From CAZNVB01 sp964651495 (GTDB lineage Bacteria; Acidobacteriota; Aminicenantia; Aminicenantales; UBA8522): a stretch of 28,944 nucleotides of DNA. Of the stretch, positions 15,402-22,873 are shown piece by piece (the stretch's first letter is position 1; the number at the start of each line of letters is the position of its first letter). A program made the position numbers and the translations under genes. The notes beneath the pieces are model-generated. The model had not been told where the DNA came from. It was given only the letters and a program-made list of their open reading frames with translations, and did no database searches. The stretch lies in NCBI GenBank assembly GCA_964651495.1, contig CAZYWP010000024.1, positions 1-28,944 on the forward strand. The letters run 5' to 3'.

Positions 15402-17564
15402 ATGAGAAGTATTGTGAAACATCCTCTAGTTTTGGCGGCCGTGATCCTGCTGGCCGGGCAGGCCCTGGCCTCGGCGCTCGACCCCCTGGAGGCGCCCCGA
15501 ACCGTAGCCCCTCCCGTCATCGACGGGAAGCTCGACGATCCCGCCTGGAATTCGGCCCTGCGGCTGACCGAGTTCAAGACCTGGCAGCCCGACTATGGAA
15601 AAGACCCCAGCCAGAAGACCGAGGCTCTTTTCCTCTTTGACCCGGAGAATTTTTATGTCGCCTTCCGCGGGTTCGACACAGAACCGGGCAGGGTCAAGGC
15701 GGCCATCTGCAAGCGGGACACGATGTTCCAGGATGACTATATCGGATTCTTCGTCGATACCTTCCAAGATCACCAGAACGCCTACTGCTTTATGGTCAAC
15801 CCCCTGGGAATCCAGGGAGACGGGCTGCTCAATTCCCAGGGGAACATGGAGTCGACGCTGGACCTGATCTGGTACAGCAAAGGACAAGTTGACGATCAGG
15901 GCTTCACGGTGGAACTCCGGATTCCCCTGCAGAGCATTCGATTCCCCAATAAAGAGACGGTAGTGATGGGCATGTTCTTTTTCCGGCAGATTGTCCGCAC
16001 TTCCGAAATGGCCAGCGTGCCGGCTTTCTATCCCGACAAGGGCGGACTTCTCACCCAGGCCCAGCCGGTCTCGATCACCGGCCTTAAGTATCACCGGGTG
16101 GTCGAAATTCTGCCCGCCTTCACCCACACCAACCGCTTGACGGCGAATGAAGGACGGCTGCGCCGGGACCTGCGAACGACCGATTTCAGCCTGACCGCGA
16201 AAGTCGGGATCACCTCCGACCTGACCGCGGACGCCACCGTTAATCCGGATTTCAGCCAGGTGGAGTCGGACGCCGGACAGGTCGATTTCAACATCCGTTA
16301 TGCACTATATTATCCGGAGAAGAGGCCGTTCTTCCTGGAGGGGCTGGAATATTTCCAGTTCGCCGGGAACACGGAGGATGCCCCTCTCGTGGCCATCGTT
16401 TACACCCGGAATATCATCGATCCCATCTTTGGCCTGAAGGGCACGGGCAAGCTGGGCGCCAAAAACACCATTGCCACGATTTATGCCCGGGACGACCTTC
16501 CCGGCGACGAGATTGACCGCTACCCCGATTTCGGGATCGTCCGGTTCAAGCACTCCCTGAAAGACGACTCGTTCATCGGCGGGTTTTATACCGGCAGGCT
16601 CCAGGACGGCTCTTATAACCAGCTCGGGGGGGCCGACGGCCGTCTGCGCCTTTCCCAGACTTCGATCGCCGAATTCCACCTCTTCGGTTCGTTCACCCGG
16701 GCGCCCGGCTCCGCAGAGACGGCCAACGGCCACGCCCTCGGCCTGAGGTACATGTACGACTCCAGGAAGCTCACCATGGACCTGGGAATCCAGGATCTTT
16801 CGAAGAATTTTCAGGTGGATACCGGGTTCGTCACCCGGACCGGCATCACCCGGCTCGCTCCCTTGTTCTTGTTCCGCTTCTATCCAAAATCCAAATTCTT
16901 CCAGAGGATCGAGCCCTTTTACTGGGGCGAGCACATCTATGACCAATCTTACGACATGGCCGAGACGATGAACGTTTTCGTCCTGCGCTTCTGGCTTCCC
17001 CGCCGGACCATGTTCCGCATCGACAGCTACCTGGGGAATGAAGTCTATGTCGGCCGGAAGTTCGACCGCACCGGCTACGGTTTCAGGCTGGAGAGCCAGA
17101 CGACCAAGCAAATCAACATCGAAGCGATGTATCGGCGCATGGGTTCGATATTCTATGACCCCGACGACCCCTATCAGGGCTATGGAAACCGGATAGCACT
17201 TTATCTCCAGTACCAACCGCTGGAGAAGCTCGATTTCGGGCTGAGCTACACCTATACCGATTTTTACCGCCAATCGGACGATGAAAAGATCTACGATTAC
17301 GTCATCATCCGCGGCCGGAGCACGTTCCAGGTCAACAAATATTTATTCCTCCGGGCCATCCTCGAATACAACACCTTCTACGACCGGCTGACCACTGACG
17401 CGCTGGTCTCTTTCACCTATATTCCGGGGACGGTCGTCCACATTGGCTACGGATCGGCCTATGAAAAGCTGGCCTGGGACGGTTCCGACTATGTCGCCAG
17501 CCGCCGCTTCCTGGAGACGCAGCGGGGGTTCTTCTTCAAGGTCTCCTACCTCTGGCGTTGGTGA
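15402..17564 (+). CDS. DUF5916-type outer-membrane protein with CBM9-like N-terminal domain
   Basis: A 720-residue protein. Residues 1-24 form a signal peptide ending near ALASA. About 32-215 is a carbohydrate-binding family 9-like domain (PPVIDGKLDDPAWNSA ... FYVAFRGFD ... FVDTFQDHQNAYCF). The motif NPDFSQVESDAGQVDFN follows, then PEKRPFFLEG, both hallmarks of DUF5916 proteins. The rest (about 300-720) is a series of amphipathic strands ending in Tyr-Leu-Trp-Arg-Trp, typical of an outer-membrane beta-barrel with an aromatic C-terminus. The function of this family is not established; surface binding or uptake of carbohydrate is only a suggestion. The binding site is weak (AAAAGAAG). It converges with the aldo/keto reductase gene. 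Confidence 0.88.
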   Translation: MRSIVKHPLVLAAVILLAGQALASALDPLEAPRTVAPPVIDGKLDDPAWNSALRLTEFKTWQPDYGKDPSQKTEALFLFDPENFYVAFRGFDTEPGRVKAAICKRDTMFQDDYIGFFVDTFQDHQNAYCFMVNPLGIQGDGLLNSQGNMESTLDLIWYSKGQVDDQGFTVELRIPLQSIRFPNKETVVMGMFFFRQIVRTSEMASVPAFYPDKGGLLTQAQPVSITGLKYHRVVEILPAFTHTNRLTANEGRLRRDLRTTDFSLTAKVGITSDLTADATVNPDFSQVESDAGQVDFNIRYALYYPEKRPFFLEGLEYFQFAGNTEDAPLVAIVYTRNIIDPIFGLKGTGKLGAKNTIATIYARDDLPGDEIDRYPDFGIVRFKHSLKDDSFIGGFYTGRLQDGSYNQLGGADGRLRLSQTSIAEFHLFGSFTRAPGSAETANGHALGLRYMYDSRKLTMDLGIQDLSKNFQVDTGFVTRTGITRLAPLFLFRFYPKSKFFQRIEPFYWGEHIYDQSYDMAETMNVFVLRFWLPRRTMFRIDSYLGNEVYVGRKFDRTGYGFRLESQTTKQINIEAMYRRMGSIFYDPDDPYQGYGNRIALYLQYQPLEKLDFGLSYTYTDFYRQSDDEKIYDYVIIRGRSTFQVNKYLFLRAILEYNTFYDRLTTDALVSFTYIPGTVVHIGYGSAYEKLAWDGSDYVASRRFLETQRGFFFKVSYLWRW

Positions 17565-17576
17565 AGAGCGTCTCGG

Positions 17577-17631
17577 GAAGGCTAAACCTTCTATGGTCGC
17601 GTCAGTCGACCGGCCTCTGCCTTGCACAGAG
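17577..17631. terminator. Possible bidirectional terminator between convergent genes
   Basis: The 73-base spacer between two convergent stops holds two small perfect hairpins, GAAGG-CTAAA-CCTTC (17577-17591) and CTCTG-CCTTGCA-CAGAG (17615-17631). The second is followed by AAAA on the + strand. Stems are only 5 bp and T runs are poor, so this is weak. Confidence 0.3.
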
Positions 17632-17637
17632 AAAAGG

Positions 17638-18822
17638 TCAGGCGAAGAAATCGGCGGGGATATCCTTTAGCCGGACGATGTCCTTGACCCGGTCGGCCAC
17701 ATCAAACCCCTGGACACAGCGGACGGTGCAGGAGATGCAGCTTCCGCAGGGATTGGTAGGCAGGTCGAGCTCCTGGAGCAGGTCGTAGGCAGCTCCCAGA
17801 TTTCTGTAGCCATAGGCGTACATATAGCTCCGCATGAGGGAGGGCAGGGGCAGGTTCTCCGGGCAGCCCGGACGGCACCGGCCGCACTGCTGGCAGTACA
17901 GTCCGGCGCTCGAAACCTCCAGCTGGAGTTCCCTTTTCTCCGTCTCGGTGAGGGCCAGTTCCTCCATCACCGAAAGGTCGAGGTCGAGCTGGTCGAACGT
18001 CGTCATCCCGGGAATGGCCGTGGTCACGTTGGGGTCGTTAAGGACCCACTTCAGGGCGGCCTTCATGTTGATCGGCTGCTGCCGGGCCTTGTCCCAAAAC
18101 CGTCCCGCCTGGGTTTTCATGGCGATGATCCCCACCCCAGCCGCGGCGGCCTCGGCGATAGCCTTCTGGATGTCCTCCCGGTTGCGCTGCCTGAAATTGT
18201 AAGCAGTCAGGACGACGTCATGGAATTTTCCCTCGACGACGGCCCGGATGACCTCCGGCTCATTGCTGTGGGTGGAGACGCCGACAAACCGGGCCTTCCC
18301 GTCCTTCTTGATTTTGCCCAGGCCGTTGAGGACGGGTTCGTCTAAAACCGCCTGCTTGCTGGAGCAGTCGTGGACGTGGAGGATATCGACATAGTCGAGC
18401 CCGAGCCGATGGAGGCTGATGTCGAAGATCCGGATATACTCTTCGGCCGTGGACTCGGCAGGTACTTTGGTGGCGATAACGAAGGAGTCCCGCGGCCGTC
18501 CCTTGATCACCTCGCCGATCATCGTCTCGTTTCGGCCCCGCTGATAGCCGTTGGCGGTGTCGAGGAGGACGATGCCCCTGTCCAGGGCGGCGCGGACGAG
18601 TTCCGGGTTGTCCGCGTTCATGACGCCCATGCTCACGATGGGAAGCCTGAGCCCGGTCTTTGCCAGGGGGCGGAGGACGAATTTATTTTTTTTGGCCGGC
18701 TCAGCCGGCTGCTGTTTCCTGGCCGGATTTTCGGCCGCCGGGTTCACGGCCAGCCCGGCCAGCCCCGCCGCCCCCCACTTCAGGAAAGAGCGGCGCTTCA
18801 GGTTGGGCGCATTGTTCTTCAT
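17638..18822 (-). CDS. Tat-exported aldo/keto reductase with C-terminal ferredoxin-like domain
   Basis: A 394-residue protein. It begins with a twin-arginine signal (RRSFLK at 10-15 followed by a hydrophobic Gly/Ala stretch). The aldo/keto reductase domain (about 48-300) shows Asp88 and Tyr93 in LLDTANGY, Lys119 in IATKV, and the HVHD segment, the expected catalytic tetrad. The C-terminus has two CxxCxxCxxxC motifs (Cys310/313/316/320 and Cys359/362/365/369), enough for two [4Fe-4S] clusters. Export in folded form by Tat fits a cofactor-bearing periplasmic redox enzyme; substrate and electron partner are unknown. AAGGAGACC before ATG 18822-18820 fixes the start; a longer frame to 18861 lacks such a site. 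Confidence 0.88.
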   Translation of the reverse strand: MKNNAPNLKRRSFLKWGAAGLAGLAVNPAAENPARKQQPAEPAKKNKFVLRPLAKTGLRLPIVSMGVMNADNPELVRAALDRGIVLLDTANGYQRGRNETMIGEVIKGRPRDSFVIATKVPAESTAEEYIRIFDISLHRLGLDYVDILHVHDCSSKQAVLDEPVLNGLGKIKKDGKARFVGVSTHSNEPEVIRAVVEGKFHDVVLTAYNFRQRNREDIQKAIAEAAAAGVGIIAMKTQAGRFWDKARQQPINMKAALKWVLNDPNVTTAIPGMTTFDQLDLDLSVMEELALTETEKRELQLEVSSAGLYCQQCGRCRPGCPENLPLPSLMRSYMYAYGYRNLGAAYDLLQELDLPTNPCGSCISCTVRCVQGFDVADRVKDIVRLKDIPADFFA

Positions 18823-19152
18823 CGAGGTCTCCTTTTCACCGGGCTTTCCCGGCGCAATCACACGAGCTCATATTTTACTAAATCTATCGTATTTATCGCA
18901 ATAGTCGGGTTTATGTTTCTTCGAGAGAGCTCGGACCAATAGATCTCTTCCCGCCGCCACGCCTTGGTCTCCGGGCTGATTTCTTCATTGTCCCTCCTCT
19001 CGAATTCGTCCAGAGAATATCGTCCCCAGATGTCCGGTGTCAAGATGAAAAAATAGCGAATACTGGCACGGCAGGATAAAATAAGCAAAAAAATGGAAGG
19101 AAATATTGCCCTGGTATGTCTAAAAGAATTGAATGACCTAACTGGAGTCGCC
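18823..19152. other. Divergent intergenic region
   Basis: This 330-base spacer separates the divergent reductase and methyltransferase genes. It contains the reductase promoter candidate and is AT-richer than the flanking genes. Frames open in it are short; one on the - strand runs through it but has atypical composition and no convincing start. I see no RNA gene. Confidence 0.6.
18872..18901 (-). promoter_or_regulatory. Possible sigma-70 promoter for the aldo/keto reductase
   Basis: On the - strand, TTGCGA (18901-18896), an 18-base spacer, then TAAAAT (18877-18872). It lies about 50 bases before the start codon. Fair match to TTGACA/TATAAT; untested. Confidence 0.4.
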
Positions 19153-19824
19153 ATGAAAAAATATCCGGGCTTCTTCGTGCTCGTTTTTTCCCTGACCTTT
19201 TTTACTATTTTCCGTCCCTGCGTTTCCCGGGCCACGGAAAAAGACGGAACACTCGATGCACGGGTGCAGGCCTTCCTGGCCAAGATGGATTACCGCTGGC
19301 GGGATATGAACGTCCCCGAAGCCGACGCGGAGGCGCTTTACCGAATCGTTCTGGAGAATAAATACAAGAAGGCGCTGGAGATCGGGACTTCGACCGGACG
19401 GTCGGGGATCTATATCGCCTGGGCCCTGAGCAAGACGGGCGGAAAGCTCATCACCATAGAAATCGACGAAGGGCGGTACGAAGAAGCGGTGGCGAACTTC
19501 AAGGAGGCCGGCCTCAGTGATTATATCGATGCCCGGCTGGCCGATGCCCATGAATTGGTCGAAGAGCTCCCGGGCCCGTTCGAGTTTGTCTTTATCGATG
19601 CCGATAAAGAATGGTACACGAATTACGCCAAGGCGGTGATCTCGAAACTCGAACTCGGCGGCTGCATCACCGCCCACAATATCTATGAACGGAGCTGGGG
19701 CCGGAGAGGATACGGAGGCGGCACAGGGGAATATTTTGAATATATGAAAAGCCTTCCCGAATTCGAGAGCACGATCCTTCCCCAGGGTAGCCGCAGCCTA
19801 TCAGTCAGCTATAAAAAAAGATAA
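19153..19824 (+). CDS. SAM-dependent O-methyltransferase (family 3-like) with N-terminal signal peptide
   Basis: A 223-residue protein. Residues 32-223 resemble catechol/caffeoyl-CoA-type O-methyltransferases: SAM loop LEIGTSTGRSG (75-85), IEIDEGRYEEA after the second strand, and FIDADKEWYTNYAK (147-160), whose Asp residues usually bind the metal and substrate. The first 27 residues (MKKYPGFFVLVFSLTFF...) form a typical signal peptide with a likely cut after SRA. An exported SAM-dependent enzyme is unusual, since SAM is cytoplasmic. GGAG (19144-19147) supports ATG 19153; the frame extends to 19093 without a better site. Substrate unknown. Confidence 0.78.
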   Translation: MKKYPGFFVLVFSLTFFTIFRPCVSRATEKDGTLDARVQAFLAKMDYRWRDMNVPEADAEALYRIVLENKYKKALEIGTSTGRSGIYIAWALSKTGGKLITIEIDEGRYEEAVANFKEAGLSDYIDARLADAHELVEELPGPFEFVFIDADKEWYTNYAKAVISKLELGGCITAHNIYERSWGRRGYGGGTGEYFEYMKSLPEFESTILPQGSRSLSVSYKKR

Positions 19825-19829
19825 TCTCC

Positions 19830-19844
19830 GGGGGAGTTTCCCCC
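19830..19844 (+). terminator. Short GC hairpin after the methyltransferase gene
   Basis: GGGGGA (19830-19835) and TCCCCC (19839-19844) form a perfect 6-bp stem with a 3-base loop, six bases after the stop. There is no T run, so termination is uncertain. Confidence 0.35.
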
Positions 19845-19848
19845 AGCA

Positions 19849-19929
19849 CTACCATTTCGCCGAGTGGCAGATCCGACTTCTTTTTTGCCGGGAATTGTGG
19901 TAGGAAAAAGGAGGCACTGCAAAGTCGGA
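19849..19929 (+). promoter_or_regulatory. Interleaved inverted repeats in the XdhC-gene leader
   Basis: CTACCA (19849-19854) can pair with TGGTAG (19898-19903), and TCCGACTT (19872-19879) with AAGTCGGA (19922-19929). The pairs interleave, as in a pseudoknot, and the last arm touches the purine-rich site before ATG 19943. It may be chance or a cis-regulatory RNA; it does not look like the known Moco riboswitch. Confidence 0.25.
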
Positions 19930-19942
19930 AGAGTAAAGGCTG

Positions 19943-21079
19943 ATGGACAGGACGAAAAATATTTATCCTAATGTGGTCCCCTGGCTCGAGCAGGGGCAAC
20001 CGCTGGCCTTGGCGACGATTATCGAGACCACCGGCTCGACGCCGCAGATCCCGGGCGCCTCGGCCTTGTTTTCGGAGCAGGGACTCCTCCTGGGGACCCT
20101 GGGCGGCGGGATTCTCGAAGCCGATGCCCAGGAAAGGGTCCTTCGGTGCCTCAAGCGAGGCCGGTCTTTGATCTATGAGCTTAAACTCCGGGGAGATGCG
20201 GTGGCAGGAGAGGAAGCGCTTTGCGGCGGCTCAGCTTTAATCCTGATCGACGGCTCGCCCGGGGATCATTTAGACACATTCGAAAGATTGAGAACGGGGA
20301 TTCGCGACCGCCGCTCCGGTCTGCTCGTGACCCAGATGGAATTCAGGCAGGGTAGAGACGCCGCGATCCGGCGTTTCTGGCTGGAAGAGGCAAAGGACCC
20401 AGTCGGCCCAGCGCAGAGACGATTTCCCGTTGATCCGGCCGAGATCAGAAAAGCCCGGCGGGAGGGTCGGCCGCGGCTCTTTCCAATCAAAGAGGGAAAA
20501 ACTGGAAAAACGAAAAGAGAAGGAAAAGAGCGAAGGGCAAAAAAAGACAGGAAAGATACGTTCTGTTTCCTTGAACCCCTCTCTCCCCTTCCCCGGCTGG
20601 TGATCGCCGGCGCCGGACACATCGGACGGGCCGTGGCGCGCCTCGGCCAGCTCCTGGACTTTGAGGTCACGGTCATCGATGACCGGGCCGAATATGCCAA
20701 TCGGGAGAGATTGCCCGAGGCCGACACAATAATGGTGGACGACATCGGCCGGGCCGTCGCCGGTTTTCCCGTCGAGCCCGACACCTATATCGTCATCGTG
20801 ACCCGAGGGCATCTTAATGACGCGGAAGCCCTGCGCGCCTGCATCAAGTCTTCCGCCGCCTATATCGGCATGGTCGGCAGCCGGCGGAAGATCGCTCTGA
20901 TGAGGGAGGAATTCATGGCCAAAAGATGGGCGACGGCCCGGGAATTCGACCGCATTCACGCGCCGATCGGCCTGCCGATCGGGTCGAAGACCGTTGAGGA
21001 GATCGCCGTCAGCATCGCCGCCGAGCTCGTCCAGGTGAGAAGCGGCAGCGCCGGGGAAAAAGCCGGGAGGGACGGATGA
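19943..21079 (+). CDS. XdhC/CoxI-family protein (molybdenum cofactor insertion)
   Basis: XdhC-type proteins bind molybdenum cofactor, assist its sulfuration and hand it to xanthine dehydrogenase-family enzymes. The 378-residue protein has the N-terminal XdhC/CoxI domain (ALATIIETTGSTPQIPGASALF ... GTLGGGILEADA, with a CGG motif) and a C-terminal Rossmann domain (LVIAGAGHIGRAVARLG, VIDDRAEYANRERLP, GMVGSRRK, IGLPIGSKTVEEIAVSI). Between them, at about residues 180-210, lies an unusual Lys/Arg-rich stretch that looks like a linker insertion. The next gene, a MocA-like transferase, overlaps its stop (ATGA), a common pair. No molybdoenzyme subunit is in the window. Confidence 0.88.
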   Translation: MDRTKNIYPNVVPWLEQGQPLALATIIETTGSTPQIPGASALFSEQGLLLGTLGGGILEADAQERVLRCLKRGRSLIYELKLRGDAVAGEEALCGGSALILIDGSPGDHLDTFERLRTGIRDRRSGLLVTQMEFRQGRDAAIRRFWLEEAKDPVGPAQRRFPVDPAEIRKARREGRPRLFPIKEGKTGKTKREGKERRAKKDRKDTFCFLEPLSPLPRLVIAGAGHIGRAVARLGQLLDFEVTVIDDRAEYANRERLPEADTIMVDDIGRAVAGFPVEPDTYIVIVTRGHLNDAEALRACIKSSAAYIGMVGSRRKIALMREEFMAKRWATAREFDRIHAPIGLPIGSKTVEEIAVSIAAELVQVRSGSAGEKAGRDG

Positions 21080-21669
21080 TCTGGGCAGTCATCCTGGCGG
21101 CGGGGGAGTCAAAACGGATGGGTGCGCCCAAGCTCCTCCTTCCCTACGGCCGGACGACGATCATCGAAACGGTAATCAAGAGGGCCACTTCCTCTAAGGT
21201 CGACCGGTCTCTCGTCGTCCTCGGCTCTCATTGGCGGACTCTGAAAGAGCTGATCAAGAAACATCCTGTCGTCACCGCAGTCAATCCGCGCTTCAAACTG
21301 GGCATGCTCTCCTCCATCCAGCGGGGAATCGCCGCTCTGCCCCGAAAATGCCGCGCCGTCGTGATCGTCCTGGGGGACCAGCCGGATATCCGGCCCGGAG
21401 TGATCAACCTCCTGGTCGAAGCCTACCGCCGGCAAGGGAAGGGGATTGTCGTCCCCGTCTGCCGCAAAAAACGCGGCCATCCCGTGCTCATCGACCTCAA
21501 GTACAGAAGTGAAATCGCCGCTCTTGACCCCGAGATCGGGCTGCGGGAGCTCCTGCAGAGACACGCTGAGGAAATTCTCGAGGTCCGGGTGCCGCGTTCG
21601 AATGTTTTGCTGGACGTCGACACGCCGATCGATTATCGGAAAGCGCTGAGGGTCAAGGGAAAACGCTGA
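21076..21669 (+). CDS. MocA-like molybdenum cofactor nucleotidyltransferase
   Basis: A 197-residue nucleotidyltransferase (MobA-like NTP transferase fold). It has the signature LAAGESKRMGAPKLLLPYG (7-25), a central VLGDQPDIRPG motif with the metal-binding Asp, and a C-terminal VLLDVDTPIDYRKA, all typical of MocA/CoxD-like cytidylyltransferases that convert Mo-molybdopterin to its cytosine dinucleotide form. The overlap with the XdhC gene supports this role over other nucleotidyltransferases. The exact nucleotide (CTP or GTP) cannot be read from the sequence. Confidence 0.85.
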   Translation: MIWAVILAAGESKRMGAPKLLLPYGRTTIIETVIKRATSSKVDRSLVVLGSHWRTLKELIKKHPVVTAVNPRFKLGMLSSIQRGIAALPRKCRAVVIVLGDQPDIRPGVINLLVEAYRRQGKGIVVPVCRKKRGHPVLIDLKYRSEIAALDPEIGLRELLQRHAEEILEVRVPRSNVLLDVDTPIDYRKALRVKGKR

Positions 21670-21689
21670 ATTTCTTTTCTTCGCCCGGG

Positions 21690-21736
21690 GGAAAGATTTC
21701 GGCCGGTTTTGTAGTCTAATAAGAGTGATGTATAAT
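21690..21736 (+). promoter_or_regulatory. Promoter region of the small secreted protein gene (sigma-70 and possible ECF)
   Basis: TTGTAG (21709-21714), 16 bases, TATAAT (21731-21736) is a good housekeeping promoter. Overlapping it, GGAAAG (21690-21695) and GTCTAA (21714-21719) resemble the ECF elements at 13657-13685 and 22239-22266, but with a spacer one base longer and a poorer -35. AAGGAGGAG follows before ATG 21765. Confidence 0.5.
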
Positions 21737-21764
21737 ACTATTTCTCTTAAGGAGGAGAAAACAA

Positions 21765-22145
21765 ATGCGTAAAATTTGGCTTCCCATGTTTGGGCTCTCT
21801 CTTTTGGCTGTCTTTGCGGTTTTTGCCCTGGCCCAGGAGACCAATGTGACGGGTGAATGGGATTTCACCATGCAGACTCCGCGCGGCGAACGGACTATGG
21901 TCGTAAAGTTCGTCCAGGAAGGAGAAAAAATCACGGTCACCATGCCCGGATTCAGGGGCGGCAACGAGGTGACGGGCGAAGGGACGGTTAAAGGAAAAGA
22001 TATTCAGTGGTCGATCACCCGAACCGGGCCGGAAGGGAATGAGTTCACAATAACTTATAAGGGCACGGTTGAGGGGACCAGCATGAGCGGAACGGCCGAG
22101 ATGGGCCAGATGGGAACCATGGAGTGGAAGGCGACGAAAAAGTAG
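21765..22145 (+). CDS. Small secreted beta-rich protein, function unknown
   Basis: A 126-residue protein with a clear signal peptide (MRKIWLPMFGLSLLAVFAVFA), cut probably after ALA. The mature part of about 102 residues alternates short polar and hydrophobic strands (VTGEWDFTMQTPRGERTM, KITVTMPGFRGG, EFTITYKGTVEGTSMSGTAE, MEWKATKK), as in small lipocalin-like or extracytoplasmic beta-barrel proteins. I recognise no specific family. A strong AAGGAGGAG precedes ATG 21765. It has its own promoter and a following hairpin, so it is probably a single-gene unit, just upstream of the ECF sigma operon. Confidence 0.8.
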   Translation: MRKIWLPMFGLSLLAVFAVFALAQETNVTGEWDFTMQTPRGERTMVVKFVQEGEKITVTMPGFRGGNEVTGEGTVKGKDIQWSITRTGPEGNEFTITYKGTVEGTSMSGTAEMGQMGTMEWKATKK

Positions 22146-22168
22146 CCTTCCCTCTCTATCATAATCGC

Positions 22169-22186
22169 ATCCCTCCCCGGAGGGAT
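22169..22186 (+). terminator. Hairpin terminator after the small secreted protein
   Basis: ATCCCTC (22169-22175) and GAGGGAT (22180-22186) form a perfect 7-bp stem with a CCCG loop, 23 bases after the stop, followed by a T-rich stretch (TCGTCTATTTGTT). Likely separates this gene from the sigma operon. Confidence 0.55.
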
Positions 22187-22238
22187 TCGTCTATTTGTTG
22201 AAACTATCCATTGCGATGGCCGTTTATAAATAAAACAG

Positions 22239-22266
22239 GGAAGATTTTACCCTCGCCTCCGTCTAA
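22239..22266 (+). promoter_or_regulatory. ECF-type promoter upstream of the sigma-factor gene (autoregulation)
   Basis: GGAAGA (22239-22244), a 15-base spacer, then CGTCTAA (22260-22266). The CGTCTAA box is identical to that of the 58-residue protein's promoter, and both -35 boxes are followed by TTTT. ECF sigma factors usually activate their own operon, so this placement fits. Transcription would start near 22273. Confidence 0.6.
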
Positions 22267-22300
22267 AGGATGTACGGAGGCATTGGAGACATGCTCGAAT

Positions 22301-22873
22301 ATGGACGATCAGGAGCTCATCCGGCTCTCCCGGGAAGGAAACGGAGAGGCCTTCGGACAATTAGTCGAGAGGTATAAGACGAAAGTGTTCAGCCTGGCTT
22401 ACGGCATCACTCGGGACAGGGCGGCAGCGGACGACCTGGCCCAGGAAGTCTTCATCAAGGCTTATTACGCCCTGCCGAAGTTCAAGTTCCAGTCGGAGTT
22501 CGGGACGTGGATTTACCGGGTCGGCGTCAATCATATTAAGGATTATCTGAGAAAGCACAAAATCCGGCTCAGGGAAGTCCCGCTCGAGGAGGTCAGCGAG
22601 AAGGCGATCGCCACGGAGGACCGGAGCTATGAAGAAGAGCAGACGAGTGAGCGGCGCCGGGCGCTCGTTCAGGCCGCCCTCCGGCGGCTGCCCGAGAAGC
22701 ACCAGGTTATCCTGACTCTACGGGATATGCAGGGGCTTTCTTACGAAGAGATCTCCCGCATCCTCGGCATCTCGCCGGGGACGGTGGATTCGCGCCTGCA
22801 CCGGGCGCGGAAGAAGCTGCGGGAAAAATTGGCCGGGGCAGGCGGGTGGAAAGGAGGAGAGCATGAACTGTAA
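22301..22873 (+). CDS. RNA polymerase sigma factor, ECF family (RpoE-like)
   Basis: A 190-residue ECF sigma factor. Region 2 (about 20-90) has AADDLAQEVFIKAYYALPKF and FGTWIYRVGVNHIKDYLRKH; region 4 (about 130-180) has LPEKHQVILTLRDMQGLSYEE and ILGISPGTVDSRLHRARKKL, the -35-binding helix-turn-helix. No extra C-terminal domain is present. The start is not certain: ATG 22301 has GGAGA 11 bases upstream, and an in-frame TTG 22283 is possible. The anti-sigma gene overlaps its 3' end by 11 bases, which would keep the two proteins in balance. It probably drives its own operon and the 58-residue protein gene. Confidence 0.93.
   Translation: MDDQELIRLSREGNGEAFGQLVERYKTKVFSLAYGITRDRAAADDLAQEVFIKAYYALPKFKFQSEFGTWIYRVGVNHIKDYLRKHKIRLREVPLEEVSEKAIATEDRSYEEEQTSERRRALVQAALRRLPEKHQVILTLRDMQGLSYEEISRILGISPGTVDSRLHRARKKLREKLAGAGGWKGGEHEL

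Noticed and set aside
18858..19283. Open frame of 141 residues on the - strand
   Set aside because: It overlaps the start of the methyltransferase gene in antisense, its composition is irregular and no start has a binding site. The part in the spacer might be a gene remnant but cannot be shown.
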